From Micractinium sp. NFX-FRZ (taxonomy: Eukaryota; Chlorophyta; Trebouxiophyceae; Chlorellales; Chlorellaceae): 64,000 bases of DNA. The position numbers and the translations under genes were made by a program. Where the stretch lies: NCBI GenBank assembly GCA_029339195.1, contig JAPTJF010000032.1, forward strand, positions 183,590-247,589, given 5' to 3'. Under the pieces are notes generated by a model. It was not told the DNA's origin and made no database searches. It worked only from the letters and a program-made list of their open reading frames with translations. Below, piece after piece: positions 1-12,133 of this stretch. Positions within the stretch are counted from its first letter, which is position 1. Each line of letters begins with the position of its first letter.

Positions 1-1626
1 CGGAACGCTGGCTCACGCGCGGAGGGCCAAGGCGCGCTGAACAGATGGGTGCCTGGAAAGGCGGGGCGGCGGCATGCGCCGTGCTGACGGGACGGGCCGC
101 ATTGCTGCCAGCCTGCGCTGATGGGCATTCTGAAAGCATACATCACCAGCCGTTGCCAGACTCGATTCTCGAGATACACCATTGAACGAGCAACTGAGCC
201 TCACAGCTGCTCATGCAGTGGTGGACCAATGCCCTGGCAACAGCAGGGGGCCAGCATGTGGTGGCTGGGGCGAGCAGGGTGACGGAGCCTCATGCGCCAG
301 GGGAACTGCAGCCTGGCTGAGTGGCCCGCAAGCTTCGTGAAGCACTCCCACAACTCCAGCCGGGTTGCAATGCTGCAGTTTGCAAGTGCCTGCCAGACAC
401 AAGCTGCACGTGCCTCTTCTAAACTGTAGTGTGGTGACCTTGTGGCAGCTTTACAACGCACAGGTATCAACCCTCAACGCATACCCTCGCAGTGCACCGA
501 CACAGGATCCAGCAGGAGAAGGCGCTGTCATGATAGCGGAGCTGCCCCCAAGCATGCTCTGTGCAGGTGTGCTGGGGTAGGTGGGTGCATTGAAGTGGCC
601 TCAGCAACTCTAAGGTGGCCAGCCAATGCAGCCTGCGCTCATGAGAACTATCAGCTGTGAAATGACTGTCCATGTCGATGCACGACGCAGTGTGTCAAAG
701 GCAGGTCAGGAAGCAGCAGCAGCAGCAGCGCGTGTGTCGCGAGGTTGCACTGCAGCCCAGCAACGGCAGCACTGCACATGGCAAGCACTTGAATAAGCAG
801 ACAAGCAGACAGAACAAGCACTTGCGTTGGAGCCTCACAGGCCACAGCATGACTCTTCTGTGTACTGTTGTTGAGAGTTGACTGTGCGGCGGCACTGCGT
901 CGGGCGGGCATCACAGCAACACGGCCGTAGCTGCTGGCACCAGCTGATGTGAAGTGTGTGGAAGAACTGGTTTGGATAAAGCGCTGTTCCTCCTCTACAC
1001 GATGTATTCCGAGCCTTACTGATCCGGTCGCAAGGCAGGCAGGGGCGGAGGCGACGCACCGAGGGGTGGCGGCGGCAGCAGCAGCGGCGGCGGCGATGGC
1101 AGCATTTTTTACAACCCTGCGGATGACGCTCCGAGCGCAATTTCGAAGCTGCTGATGTGCACCGCGGTCTGTTGCGCCACGTATGGCGCGAGAGCCGCGA
1201 CCTCGCCAACCGGCTTGGGGGGAACTGATTCGCTGCATGGGCAAGGGCCCTTGTGCAACAAAGCGCGCTCGCACCAATTGGGCTCCGCGGCATCACATTT
1301 GGTTTGGTGGACGCGAGAACCAGGGCTTGCAGAAGCCCGGGCGAACGACTCCCTTGAGGGCGGCGCCTGCGGTCGTCGGAAGTCGCTTCGCCTTCTGATG
1401 TGGTGCTTTAAGATAGCATTAGGTACCATGCATGACGCGTGCAGGCACATTGTGGGGGCAAGAGGGGAAGCAAGCAAGGGGGGTATGACACGCCAGCGTC
1501 TTGGTAGAGTTTGGAGCTGTTCCTAGCTTGCTGCATTGGCGGCCACTGCCAGCTTTACGGGATCACTCTTTTGGGAAGATTTAGATAGAGTTGAGGGTGT
1601 TGGGGACTTGGCCGACGCCCGGCCAA
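1..1626. other. Gene-free left flank
   Basis: I see no supported gene here. Open frames exist on both strands but show no recognisable domain and no joined exons. There is a short CAG run near 710-730 and a GGC/GCA run near 1066-1100. The stretch just before 1627 is the probable promoter and 5' leader of the SGNH hydrolase gene. It could also hold the 3' untranslated end of a gene lying outside the window. Confidence 0.5.
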
Positions 1627-4600
1627 ATGTCTGGCCTGCACTCCCGCAGCCCCAGCAGCTCCCCCACCCGGCGGCGGAGTGGGTCACTGCACGAGCACCA
1701 TGGGACTCGGCACCAGAGCTGGGGAGTCGGCGGCTTCATTCTAGGCGGCGTGTGGGGCGTCATTATTTTCTCCCTCATATCCACGCCCCTTGCAGCGCTG
1801 CACAGCGGCTCAGGTGATACAATTGGACAGTCTGGGCTGGTTGGGAGGGAGAGAGGAGCTGCCGCCTTGGGGGGTCTGGCAAGTGGGTCACTACAAGTGC
1901 CGGCAGAGGCTGGTGCGGGCGGCGGCGCCGCCGCCGCCTCAAGGCACCCCACCCACCGTGCACACTTTGTTCCCTTGCTGCAGCCGTTGGAACTGCTGGT
2001 ACGGGCCTGAGGTCACGCCGTGGGCTGATGGAGGGCACTCGCAGCGCTGCCATGGTGAGTGCGAAAGGCGGAGGGCACTCCGCCCTCGCCGCTTCTTGCC
2101 CCCCGCTCTTTGCCCGCCCTACCGCCCGCCCCATGCGCCAAGTCGCACCCAGCCCACCACCTCCCGTGTCCGATGCGCTCCAAGCCAACGCAATGCCTGG
2201 ATACAACCATGCTCCCCTACAAATGCCCCAGACCCACCTCCCTGCCCCAGCATCGGTGTCACCCACCGCCCTAACGCCCGCCCCCTGCCCACCCATGCAC
2301 GCTCTCCGTGCAGAGCGGCGCCGATGCTGCCCTCGCTGTCGACGGCGGCCTGCAGCCAGCCCAGGATCCTTACGCAGCGCAGCCCAGCGGCGTGCCCGCC
2401 CCCGTGCCCTCTCTGGCAGCCGAGCGGGCGCAGCAGGCGCAGCAGGCGCAGGAGCCGGCGCAGGCGCAGCCTCAGCAGCCTCAGCAGCAGCCACAGGAGC
2501 AGCAGCCGCAGGCTGACGTGCCCATCACTCAAGGCCTGCACCTCCCCTGGCAGCCTCTCCTCACGGCTGACGAGGCCAAGCGGGGCCTGGCTTACTACGG
2601 CAGCGGCAAGCGCATGGAGGTGCTTGCAGCCAAGCTCATGGCGGGGCGCCCCATCAAGGTGTTCACGCTGGGGGGAAGCGTGACCAAGGGGCAGGGCAGC
2701 ACATCACCAGAGGCCGCCTACCCCGCCCGCCTCTTCGAGTTCATCACAACCAACTTCCCAAACAAGTGAGAGCCCCGGCCTGCTTGCTTTTGTGCCGCTA
2801 ACACCTCTCCCTGCGACCCTGGGGTGTGCGTCAGCGGGGGAGCGGCGGGGGATAGGGAGCGCATGCCGCAAATGCGTGCGGCACCTGCGCCCGAGATGTG
2901 ATGCACGCCGCACAGCCAGGTACCTTGACACCCCACTCCGAAAACAGCCACCCTGGCGTCAGGGTGTGGAAGAAGAACTGGCAGAGCCCAGGGCAACCTC
3001 CCGCAAGCGTGTGCGCGGCGGCCCCCACCCGCGTGCCGTGCTTGTGCTCCCCCACACTTGCCGCCTCCCTCCTTCTCACCGCCCTCTCCCCTCCCACATT
3101 CGACATCCCTCTCGTCCCGGCAGGAACCATCAGCTCGTCAACAAGGGAGTGGGTGCCACCAGCAGCGGCATCTTTGCGGCCTGCGCAGAGCAGATGGTGG
3201 CAGAGGTGAGCGGGGCGAGGTGACCTGGACAGGCGCGCCCAGAAGTGTGCATGTGCGGCACATGTGCGGCCACACAGCACGGCACCTTGGCTTGTGTGCA
3301 CACTCTAAAAGGGCCCCGAGCAAGCGGCGGCGGGGGAGGGTGGGGGCACGCACACTTGGGCGGAGTTTGCTGGCACATTTTGCGGGGACATGCATGCGCG
3401 CAGCCCCACGGTCAACTACCTCTATTCATTCTTCCACTACCTCACGCAAGAATGAGCACCTACTGACCTATGAGCCGGCACTTCAACAGTTCATTTGAAA
3501 TCGCGTGCTGCCTCGCTGGCGCAATCTGCTGTCTTCGCCAGCAGGTCGCACACCTTGCCCACTGATCTCAAGGCCTACCCATCAATTCACCACCAATGTT
3601 TCTGCAGGACGCCGATTTGGTGATTGTTGAGCTGACCATCAACGAGCACCCTGACGAGGCCTACGTGGGCAAGCAGCGGCAGGGGTATGAGCAGCTGCTG
3701 CGCAAGCTGCTCAAGCTGCCCAACCGGCCGGCGGTGGTGCAGGTGCACCACTACGCGTGGTGGCGCGCCGAGGGGGATGGCGCGCAGGCGGGCCTCTTCT
3801 ACTTCCCGGCTGCCGAAGCGCAGCTCACTGTGATGTCACAGGTGAGAGGGGGCAGGGAAGAGCAGTACTGGTGCTTGCACGTGTGTGCATGCACGTGGGC
3901 ATGTGTGTGGTTACGAGCGAGTGCGGCGGGCGCGCGGGGCACGGCATGGCAGGGTGGAGCGGTGGGCCCCCTCGCCCCACGCGTGTTGCACGCTGGGCGC
4001 CTGCTGGCGCGCACCCTGCTGACCCGCCCCACTGCCTGTCTTCCGCCCGCCTGCTCGCTCAAGCGTACACATGTGTGCTGCTGCCTCCGCCTTCTGTACA
4101 CTACCACGCCACCCCCGCTTGACACCCTCCTGCTCCTTTGCGACGTTCCATGAACCTTACACTGTACTGCTCCCCTGTACCGCCTCCCCCCCTGTACTGC
4201 CTGCAGTACTACGACATCCCCGCCCTCTCCCTGCGCTCCGCCATCTTCCCGCTCCTCCAGGCCGGCGTGCCCGGCTTCAAGGCAAGCCGGGCGGGGTGGC
4301 GCCAGCACCGCTGCCGCAGCTTTTTCGATGTGCCCAGCTGCTGTGCCTGCTGTGCCTGCTGTGCCGGCCCGGGGCCAGCACGCACGGCAGAGGGAGCCCC
4401 TTTGATATGGTGTTGCAGGCAGACAGCAAGGTGTGGAGGCCAGCCGCCTCTGCGCTCGCCGGGCCGCCCAAGGCACATGCTGCGCCACCTGGCACCGTCA
4501 GCCACCCGCCAGCCGGCTCACTGCTCTGCTCCCTCCCCTCGCCTGTGCCCCCCACTCTGGCGCAGGCGGACAAGGTATGGAACCAGGGACAGGTGACCAT

Positions 4601-6649
4601 GTCTGGCAAGCCTATCCCAGTGGCGGGGGAGGAGGAGAAGAACGACTACTTCTATTACGACAGGTGCGAGTGCGCCTGGTGCACCCCCACACTCCTTTTT
4701 GTTGCACCTGTTTGTTGCCCGCCGCGGAGGCTGGGCAGTGGGAGCGGGCATGCCTACTTCGTCTCCCTCCCATGGTCAACTGCGCTCCGACTTGGGCGAT
4801 TGAGGGCTGCACAACCGCAGGGCGTGCACTGCTGCCCTCCCATACCCCCATGCACCGCCCTCCCTGGCCCCACACATTTGCACCCACCCAGCTCCTCACA
4901 CCCTCTCACACCTCCCGCTCTGTCCCGCTCTTGTGTGTTGCAGGTCGCATCCTAATGACGGCGGCCACCGAGTGATTGCCGAGCTGCTGGCCTCCCTGCT
5001 CATGCGGTCGGTGGAGAGGGAGGAGTCGGTGTCGTGCTCCCCCAGCCGCTGGGCGGGGCGGCGCACGGAGGAGGCGCTCAAGAGCCTGCCGCCGCCCATG
5101 GTGCCGGGCAACGCCGACGCGCCCACCACGCTGTGCGCGATGCAGGTGCGACCGGGGGCAGGAAGTGCTTGCAAGGCATGGGAGCGAGGGGAGGGGCTGG
5201 GGAGGGAGGGCGCAATGGTGCCCGGCTGTGCATAATCGCCCACCAGGCTGTGGTGCACGGGGTGCATGCTGTGCACGGTGAGGGTGGCCCCATGAGTGCG
5301 GGACGGGTTGGCGCTGGGCGGGGCAGGGCACCCCAACCCTCTCTCTCACCCACCCCCGGCCTTTGTGGGGGACGAATCCAGGGGTGTAGTGGCCGGCCAA
5401 AGTATGCTCGCCCAGGGCTGTCTCCCACTCCTTGCACCCCTTCCCAAACCGCAGGAGGACTTCAAGGGGATGGTGGTCGACAACGACGGCTTCGAGTACA
5501 AGGCGGAGCGGCCGCAGGAGAGCACGTTTGTGGGGCAGAAGTGGGGGTGGACTTCCGACAAGCCCGGGTCGTGGGCCGAGCTGGAGTTTGACTCCCGGCA
5601 GGACGCCAGCAAGGGCGCCACCCACGGCAACTGGGCCTCCGTGTACCTCTCGCACCTCAAGAGCTACAACGGTGAGGCGGCGGCGGGGGCGGTCCGGGCG
5701 GGGGCAGTGGCGGCGGGAGTGGTTGAGGCAGGGGCGGGGGCGGTTGGAGCGAGTGGGGCTGGGGGGGCGGGGAGGCAAGAGGAGCGGGTTCTGTCTCGGG
5801 CCCATGTGGGGCAAAGGCCGTGTACTCCTCGCGCCTCCTTAGCCACCGCTGTGGGTGAGGGTTGTTGGGGGAGATGCAAGAGAGGAGGGGCGGGCGAGGG
5901 TGGGACCCCAGCAATGAGGCAAGGCAGCGCCGGGGCACAAATGGCAGCAGTGGTAGCCGCCGCACCCCGGGCCAGCCAGCTGTGCGGCGCCAGCCTGCCA
6001 ATTGCCCGCCTCCCAACCCCTGCCGACCTTTGCTTGAAACATGCATGTGGGGCACATGGCTGGCTGCGAATGCGTACAGTGGTTTCCCACGGATTGCCGT
6101 CCCTCTCCGCCCCGATCCCTTGCCTCTTCCATGACCCGCAGGCATGGGCTCCGCCATCGTCAAGTGCGTGTCCGGGTGCAGCTGCGACAAGACGGTGATG
6201 GACGGCACCTGGGAGCAGCAGGCGACGCTGATGCAGATCCACGGATTCAAGGTGAGCTGGCAGGCAGCGCTGAGCTGGCAGCAGCCAGCTGGCGGCTGAG
6301 GTGGCAGGCAGGGCTGAGCTGCCACATGGCTGGTGCCGAGGTGGCAGAGGGGGCACCGGCTTGCATTGGCGACGCCAGTGTGTGCACGATGAAGATCACG
6401 CCTGGACATGAAGTCCCCCTGTCCCCGCCCGCCCGCCCGCCCGCCCGCCTGTCCCTCCCGCAGGTGACGCAGCACGAGAAGTGCCGCGTGCGTGTGACGG
6501 TGAGCAAGAAGCCGGGTGCGGTGCCCCAGGAGGGTCACAAGACCACCCTCATGGCGATCATGGTATCCCACTACCCGCTGCGCATGGATACTTTTGACCG
6601 TACCGCCGAGGAGGTGGCGCTTAGTGTCACGGGGGCCACCCAGGCGTGA
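1627..6649 (+). CDS. Type II membrane-anchored SGNH/GDSL-type hydrolase
   Basis: Probable secretory-pathway esterase or acyl hydrolase. Eleven exons join in phase: 1627-1813, 1984-2054, 2314-2765, 3124-3205, 3608-3841, 4207-4281, 4566-4663, 4944-5145, 5455-5671, 6142-6251, 6464-6649 (637 aa). The N-terminus is short and Arg/Ser-rich, followed by one hydrophobic segment (VGGFILGGVWGVIIFSL), which suggests a signal anchor of Golgi type. A Gln/Ala-rich linker follows. The hydrolase core has the nucleophile block FTLGGSVTKGQGS and a late HPNDGGHR block supplying the Asp/His. The last ~200 residues look like an all-beta accessory domain. The intron after exon 6 uses a GC donor (AAG|gcaagc). The start ATG is the first in frame before the hydrophobic segment; the first two exons are less certain than the rest. 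The substrate cannot be read from sequence. Confidence 0.82.
4413..4440 (+). repeat. Intronic echo of exon 7 start (SGNH gene)
   Basis: The acceptor and first codons of the exon starting at 4566 (gcag|GCGGACAAGGTATGG) recur here as gcag|GCAGACAGCAAGGTGTGG, about 150 bp upstream inside the same intron. It is a diverged direct copy and is frame-compatible for only a short distance. Confidence 0.6.
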
Positions 6650-6786
6650 GGCAGCTGCCGCCCAGCTGCGCACCACGGGACGAGAGACTGAGCAAGTTTG
6701 GGCGCCAGCCTGGCGGCGCCCACCTGCCATGCTCTTGTCCCTCTGGAGCCTCAGCCAGCGCCTGCCCGACTTCTTCCCCTTTGTAG

Positions 6787-7400
6787 TACCCCCCATGATT
6801 GCTGATGATCTGAACATAACTCTTCCTCTTATAGGCATAGTACTGATGGCACTGAATTGGGTGCAGTACGCATCAGCCCCGCTGCCCATCCCCCCCTTCC
6901 CGGTTAATACACGCGCCCCATGTACCACGCTCCCCCGCAGCGCCCCTTCTTTCATTCCGCACCTGGCACCCGAAGCCCTCTTGAACGTGCTCCCCCCCGG
7001 GTGGCTTTCACTTCCCTCCTCTGCTGCGTGCTGCATTCAGCCGCCGCCCCCTGCTTCCCCCCCCATTCACTGGTGCTGCGAATGCACAGCCCTCCGCCCA
7101 CACATTAGCCCTCGCCGGCCCAATCGTTCCTGTAAGTACATGCATAGCCAGTGCCTACCGGAAGTGGGTGCCAATGCAGGCAGGCTGTACAACAGGGCGA
7201 GTCAGCACGTCTCTCTCCACCTCTCCACCAACAGTGCATCAGCCCCCCCCACCCACTCTGCCAGCACACGCAAATGAGGCGCCACGCAGGGACGTGCTTC
7301 ATGAGACGCCACCGGCAAAAAGGCACGCAACACTGTCAACTCTTGCACACTGTGTTGCCACATTGCTGCTCAGCTGCCTGCCTGACCAATGTTGCCAGCG
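6787..7400 (+). repeat. Dispersed repeat R1, left copy
   Basis: Closely matches 12134-12720 in direct orientation. Shared landmarks are 'catagtactgatggca', 'gcacctggcacccgaag' and 'aatcgttcctgtaagtac'. A further degenerate copy of its central part follows at about 7395-7505. No transposase, LTR or terminal inverted repeat is visible. It may be a non-autonomous element or an old segmental duplication. Confidence 0.8.
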
Positions 7401-7608
7401 TTCTGCATTCAGCCGAAGTGTCCTGCTCCCCCCATGCACTGGTGCTGCGAACGCACAGCCTCTGTTTACACTCTCACTCTCAACGCCCGCTTGTTCGGTG
7501 AGTACCAGCCCTCATAGAATGATCTTAGAGCTTTGACCTGAGCCTCCACCTCAGTAGAATGTACAACAAGATGCCTTGCATCACGCGTGTAACGTTCTGG
7601 CCCTGTTA

Positions 7609-7720
7609 ACGTCTGGCTCAGTCCAAGGCTGTTGGTGTGGTCTCAGAACAGCCCAATCTCTGCCAACCCTTGCTGGCAGCTGATGTGTGTAGGGCAGTGC
7701 CTGCCAATCACTCCTCTGCA
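7609..7720 (+). repeat. Dispersed repeat R2, left copy
   Basis: Matches 11795-11905 in direct orientation, starting from 'ggctcagtccaaggctgttgg'. It lies 3' of the MATH-MYND gene, whereas the other copy lies 5' of it. Confidence 0.75.
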
Positions 7721-7947
7721 GACGCAGGCATTAGCAGCAACAGCAGAAACCACCTGCTTCCAAAACCTGTTCAAATTATTCTTGGACTGGTTAGCAAGAG
7801 AAGCGCAGACGGGGCTGCATGCATGTTGAGGTCAGGGGGTGTGCATGTTGATGCAAGGGGGCCCGGCTTGGTGGGCGGGTCGGGCCCATCGGGCCGTACG
7901 GGGGCGGCCTCCCAGGCAGGCGAACCGCCCCAACTCAGCGGCTTCTC

Positions 7948-10900
7948 TCAGAGCCCGTACTGCATGTCCTGTGCCCGGGTCTCTGCCAGCTGCCGCTGCG
8001 TCGCGCGGCGCTCGGAGCGCGGCATCTGGCAGGCCTGCCGGCAAAACGCCTTGTGGTCGGGCCAGTCGCTGCGCTGGCAGGCACTGCATGAGAGAGGGCG
8101 ACCCCGGCGGATCGTGAGAAGCAGAACGTCCCTCAAGAACTGCCCCATTCAAGCTGAGCGGCAGCGGCACCTTATCACCCAAATATTGCGTGGCAGAAGA
8201 CCGTTCCATCATTGGTCAAGAGTGCATGCCTCATTAACCTCCAGCCACACGGGGAGTGCAGACAGCTCTAAAGAAAGACAACACAAGACAGGACAAGACG
8301 CCCCAAATGGTGCACCTTTGTCCTCACATGAGCTGCCGCCGCTGCACGGCACGCAGGCCGCATTGGGCAGCCCCAACCCACAGCTGGCAGCTCTTGGTTC
8401 TGCCACCGCCACACAACCTCTGCCACAGCTGATGGCGGCTCACCTGCCGCAGTAGTGGACCACCCGGCACGCGGCACAGGCCCGCAACGGCTCCTCTGCT
8501 GTGCCCAGCGCGTGGCACTTGTTACAGAAGCTGCGAGGCGTCAGCGGAGGGACGGCGCTCAGACACAGAGTGGGCCCACCTGCCCTGCCCATCCCCGCCC
8601 GCGACAAGACACCCCACCCCTATAGGTAGCTACCCACCCCCATTCAGCGCACCCCGCTGCTGCCATGGGTCACTCGCACCACCAGCAAGTAAAAGAGTCA
8701 AGACGCGGTGCCGCGCCCTGCCAGTGGCGCACCCTGGCGCACCTGCGGAAGCTGTGCCCCTCTGGGTTCAGTTGCGATGCCCTGATGTCCATGCACGTCG
8801 CCGGCACGCGCACGCCGGCGGCCTCGCAGTGCTGCCGGTAGGCCCGCCAGAGTGGCCCCTCCACAAACCATTCTAGTGCAAACAGTGTGTCGCCGTGCTT
8901 GGCGGGCCCCGCTGTGGTCAGCCAAAAGCCGGGCTCAGAGGTGCCTGCAATAGGAGCAAGAACTGCGTCCGGAGGCGTTCAGGTGGGCGGGCGGGCGGGC
9001 GGGCAGGCGGGCGGTGGGCGCATCGCACTGGCAGGCGGGCGGCGGACAGGGGCGTGACCGAACGGATGGAGATGTCGTGATGGTGAGAGCGTGGGGCACC
9101 CTGGGACAGGCCAGCGAGCAGGCAGGCACATGGGCGGGCGGGCGCGAGACAGGGTAAGGAGAGAAGGATGCAAGCCTCACTAGCCACTCACTGTCGTCCT
9201 CGTCATCGCTGGGGTCCTCAAAATCGGCCCCCCAGAAGACCAGCTCGAAGGGAATCGTGACCAGCTTGTCGCTGATGGCAGGGGGCAGGCAAGGAGCGAG
9301 GGAGGGGAAGGGAGGGGATGAGTTCACGCGGATCGATAGCTGCACCCCATGCAAGGCCGGCCTGGCTTGCCAAGCTGGCAGTAAGCTTAAAACACTGCAA
9401 GTTCTGCAAGCATTAGGCATTAGGCGGCGAGTTTGCGGGCTCTCACCCAGGGGCCTGCAGGTGCGGCGCCTTCAGCACAAAGTCCTTTAGGGCCTGCATC
9501 CCACGGGGCGGCATGCAGCGGTGGGTCGAGGGGTGCAGCACACACTGGCAGCGCCTGGCCTGCAGGGATGCAGCACACTGGCAGCGCCCGGCCTGCGGCG
9601 CGCTGCCTCGCCAGCAGCTGCCACAAGCTTCCTCGGCCGTCGCAAGCTTCCCAGTAGATCTAGCCTCAGCTTGCTGCCTGGCCAGCAGCGGCATTGAGTT
9701 GTTTGTCACCGCCAGCTGGTGCACCTCAATGTAGTGCCACGTCGGCACGATCATGGCGTGTCGCTCCTGTGCCAGCGCGGCGGAGAGCTCCAGTGGCGTC
9801 GTCTTGACCAGCTGCGCAGCCAGGTCTGGGCGCTCCGCCAGGCTGTGCCAGAAGCGCAGGAAGCCAGCGGGGCTGGCCACGTGGTGCTTGGAGAGGTCCC
9901 AGTTGTACCTGGAAGGAAGGCAGGCAGGCAGGCAGGCAGGCAGGCACAGTGGTGGGATGTGGTGCACTGATGCCAGTGGCAGGCAGGCACACGGGCGAGC
10001 GGGCAGGCGGGCGGGCGGGCTCACCCTCCTGCAGCAAGGACAGTGGCACGAACGCGAGCACAGTGCCTGCCTGCGCCCCTGCCTGCGCTTCAACCCGCCT
10101 GCCAACCCAAACCCTCCCTCACTCCGTCAGCAGGCAGCTGCAAGACCGCCGCTAAGTCCCGCATGGCCCCGCCCACCACCGTCGCCCAGCTGCCTCCCAC
10201 CTCCAGGGCAGCTTCCTCTTGCCATACATGGCTGGCGCCCGCAGGGGTTCTTGCAGCGCCCTGGGCGCCAGGGGCGACGGCTGCGGGAAGGGCTGGTAGG
10301 CGCGCGTGCGGCCAATCTTGAACGCGCAGCGCACGCGCACTGCGGGGCGGGTGGGTGGAAAGCCGATAGGATAGGTGCTGTGCACAGCAGTGGGAGTGCG
10401 GTGCAGAGCGCGTGGTGCAGGGCGCTGTCTGCTGCGCAAGCTGTGCTCGAGTCCCGCATGCCACACAACTCTGGGCCCATCCTGTGTGTATTGGCCAAGA
10501 TGGGCACGCTGTGTGCATCAGCGGCGCTGGAACCAGCTGGCAGCAGGGAAGCCAGACATCTTTGACATAAGGAGATGTCAAAGCAAAGTGCCTTTGCCTC
10601 ACCTGTGCGGTCATTGAAGCCGGAGACCGCAGCATACTGGGGGCTGTCCAAAAAGGCTGACTTCAGCCAGTATTTGGTGCCCCATCTGCACAGGCGCGGG
10701 GGAAGGAGGCAAGAAGCGTCAGAGCAAGGCAAGCAGGCCAGGCAGGCCACCCCCGCCCCCCCACACACCATGGCGCCTTGCTGTGCACAAGGGGGTACGG
10801 CTAGGGGCGGGGGTGGGGGGCGAAGTTTGGCTGATGTCCGGCATCGCTGGCACACAGCAGCGAGGGGTGGCAGGCAAGCAGGCTGGCTGGCTGGCACGCA

Positions 10901-11655
10901 GGCAGCAGGAAGGTATGGCAGGCGGGCAGGCAGGCATGGCGGAGCCGACTATTCGTCCTGCCCTGCCTGACCTTGCGTCTGGCTGGGAGGGGTAAGCCGG
11001 CTCCAGTGTGACGCCATCCCAGGCAGCCTTGCTGACCACTGTCACAGTGCCACCACCACCGCCGCCGTTGCCGCCGCCCTCAGTGCCGCCGCCATCTCCA
11101 ATGCTCTGTGGCAGTGTGCTGGGCAGCTCTGCACCATGGCTGTCGAGCAGGTTGAGCTTGAGCTTGAGCGTGGGCACCTTGGCGTAGGGGGGCAGCATTA
11201 GCAGGCTACAGCCCTGCAGCGTGCGGCAGCACAGGCCAACGGTGAGCTGCTGACTTTGGTCCCAAGACACGTACGTTGTTCAGAAGCAGACAGCCTTCTG
11301 CCGGGCGCACCCAAAAGGAATAGCAGTGCTGTAAGCCCTGGATGAACGGCGCATGCTGCCAGCGCAGCTGCCAGGTGATGCCGCCCTGGCAGAACGTCGG
11401 GGAAAAGACGCGCTGGGCAGGCTCCGCCGGCGGGCACGGCAGCCGCCACTCGTAAGTGGCGTAGCCAGGCAGCAGATCACGCTGCTTGGCCACAGTTCCC
11501 ACCACCACCTTCTCCCCTGTGGGACAGGGAGGGGGTGCAGCCGCGTTGGCCATGGGGGTGGGGCGGCGCCGCAGCAGGCACGAACTTACGGTGGCAGCAC
11601 AGCCTTGAAAGGGCGTGCTGTCATCCAGGCGCCCTGCCACTGCGATGCCGACCAT
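7948..11655 (-). CDS. MATH-domain and MYND zinc-finger protein
   Basis: Nine exons join in phase (592 aa): 11655-11275, 11213-10972, 10685-10603, 10339-10201, 9908-9447, 9271-9192, 8911-8743, 8530-8444, 8083-7948. The N-terminal third resembles a MATH/TRAF fold: YEWRL, then FSPTFCQGGITWQL, a Gly-rich loop, and WGTKYWLKSAFLDS leading into FNDRTGVRVRCAFKIG. A middle region with an acidic stretch (DPSDDEDDSEW) is unrecognised. The C-terminus is a classical MYND finger built across the last two exons: FCNKCHALG, RACAACRVVHYCG, then SACQRSDWPDHKAFCRQAC. MYND fingers usually bind Pro-rich peptides and MATH domains bind partner proteins, so an adaptor role is inferred. The start could instead be the in-frame ATG at 11552. 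Exon 1 ends at an unusually short (61 nt) intron. Confidence 0.8.
8984..9014 (+). repeat. G-rich GGGC simple repeat in intron
   Basis: A run of GGGC units in an intron of the MATH-MYND gene. On the + strand it fits a G-quadruplex pattern. Similar CAGG runs occur at about 9912-9945 and a CCTG run at 46735-46762. Confidence 0.7.
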
Positions 11656-11794
11656 CAACAATTAGGGAGCCCCTAGCTGCAGCTTTGAACGCGCCTGTGG
11701 CGGAGAAAGGCCCGCCTCGCGTCACGCACACGAGGTCCAGCGGCGGCTCCATGGTCATCAACCGAGCCAGCTGACGACTTCGGTTCGGCTCTTG

Positions 11795-11905
11795 GGGCTC
11801 AGTCCAAGGCTGTTGGTATGGCCTGCGCGCGGCCGAAACTTCTGCCAACACTCAGAGCTGGCAGCTGACGTACGTAAAGCAGCGCCTGCCAACCCACGCA
11901 GCAGA
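11795..11905 (+). repeat. Dispersed repeat R2, right copy
   Basis: Direct-orientation copy of 7609-7720, located upstream of the MATH-MYND start codon, where it could overlap promoter sequence. Confidence 0.75.
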
Positions 11906-12133
11906 AAGCAAGCTCAAGCAGTGCACCGGGCCGCCGCCAGCGGCGCGCCATGTTGCAGCCCCTGGGCAGGCAACTTGAACATTTCGAGCGCTGTCACGCA
12001 GTGTAGCTCGCGGCGTACATCACACGGAGCAACCACATAAACCTCGCGCCTGAAACCGTGGGTAAAAGCAAGAAGCACCTGCCGCTCCTCTCGAGGCTGG
12101 CACGTGCGGTGCCTCCCCACCTCCCCCCTTGCA

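Larger units (their letters stand above)
6650..7947. other. Convergent intergenic region, mostly dispersed repeat
   Basis: Lies between the stops of the SGNH hydrolase (+) and the MATH-MYND gene (-). It holds the 3' untranslated regions and left-hand copies of repeats R1 and R2. I see no supported gene. Confidence 0.6.

Noticed and set aside
651..1277. 208-codon minus-strand frame in the left flank
   Set aside because: Ala-rich from a GCx trinucleotide run, no recognisable domain and no plausible splice partners.
5657..7036. 459-codon open frame on the minus strand
   Set aside because: It is antisense to SGNH hydrolase exons and repeat R1, is Pro/Arg/His-rich and has no domain; high GC leaves antisense frames open by chance.
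11552..11560. ATG at 11552 as the sole start of the MATH-MYND gene
   Set aside because: An in-frame ATG lies further upstream at 11655 with no stop between, so the longer model is given, though the shorter start remains possible.
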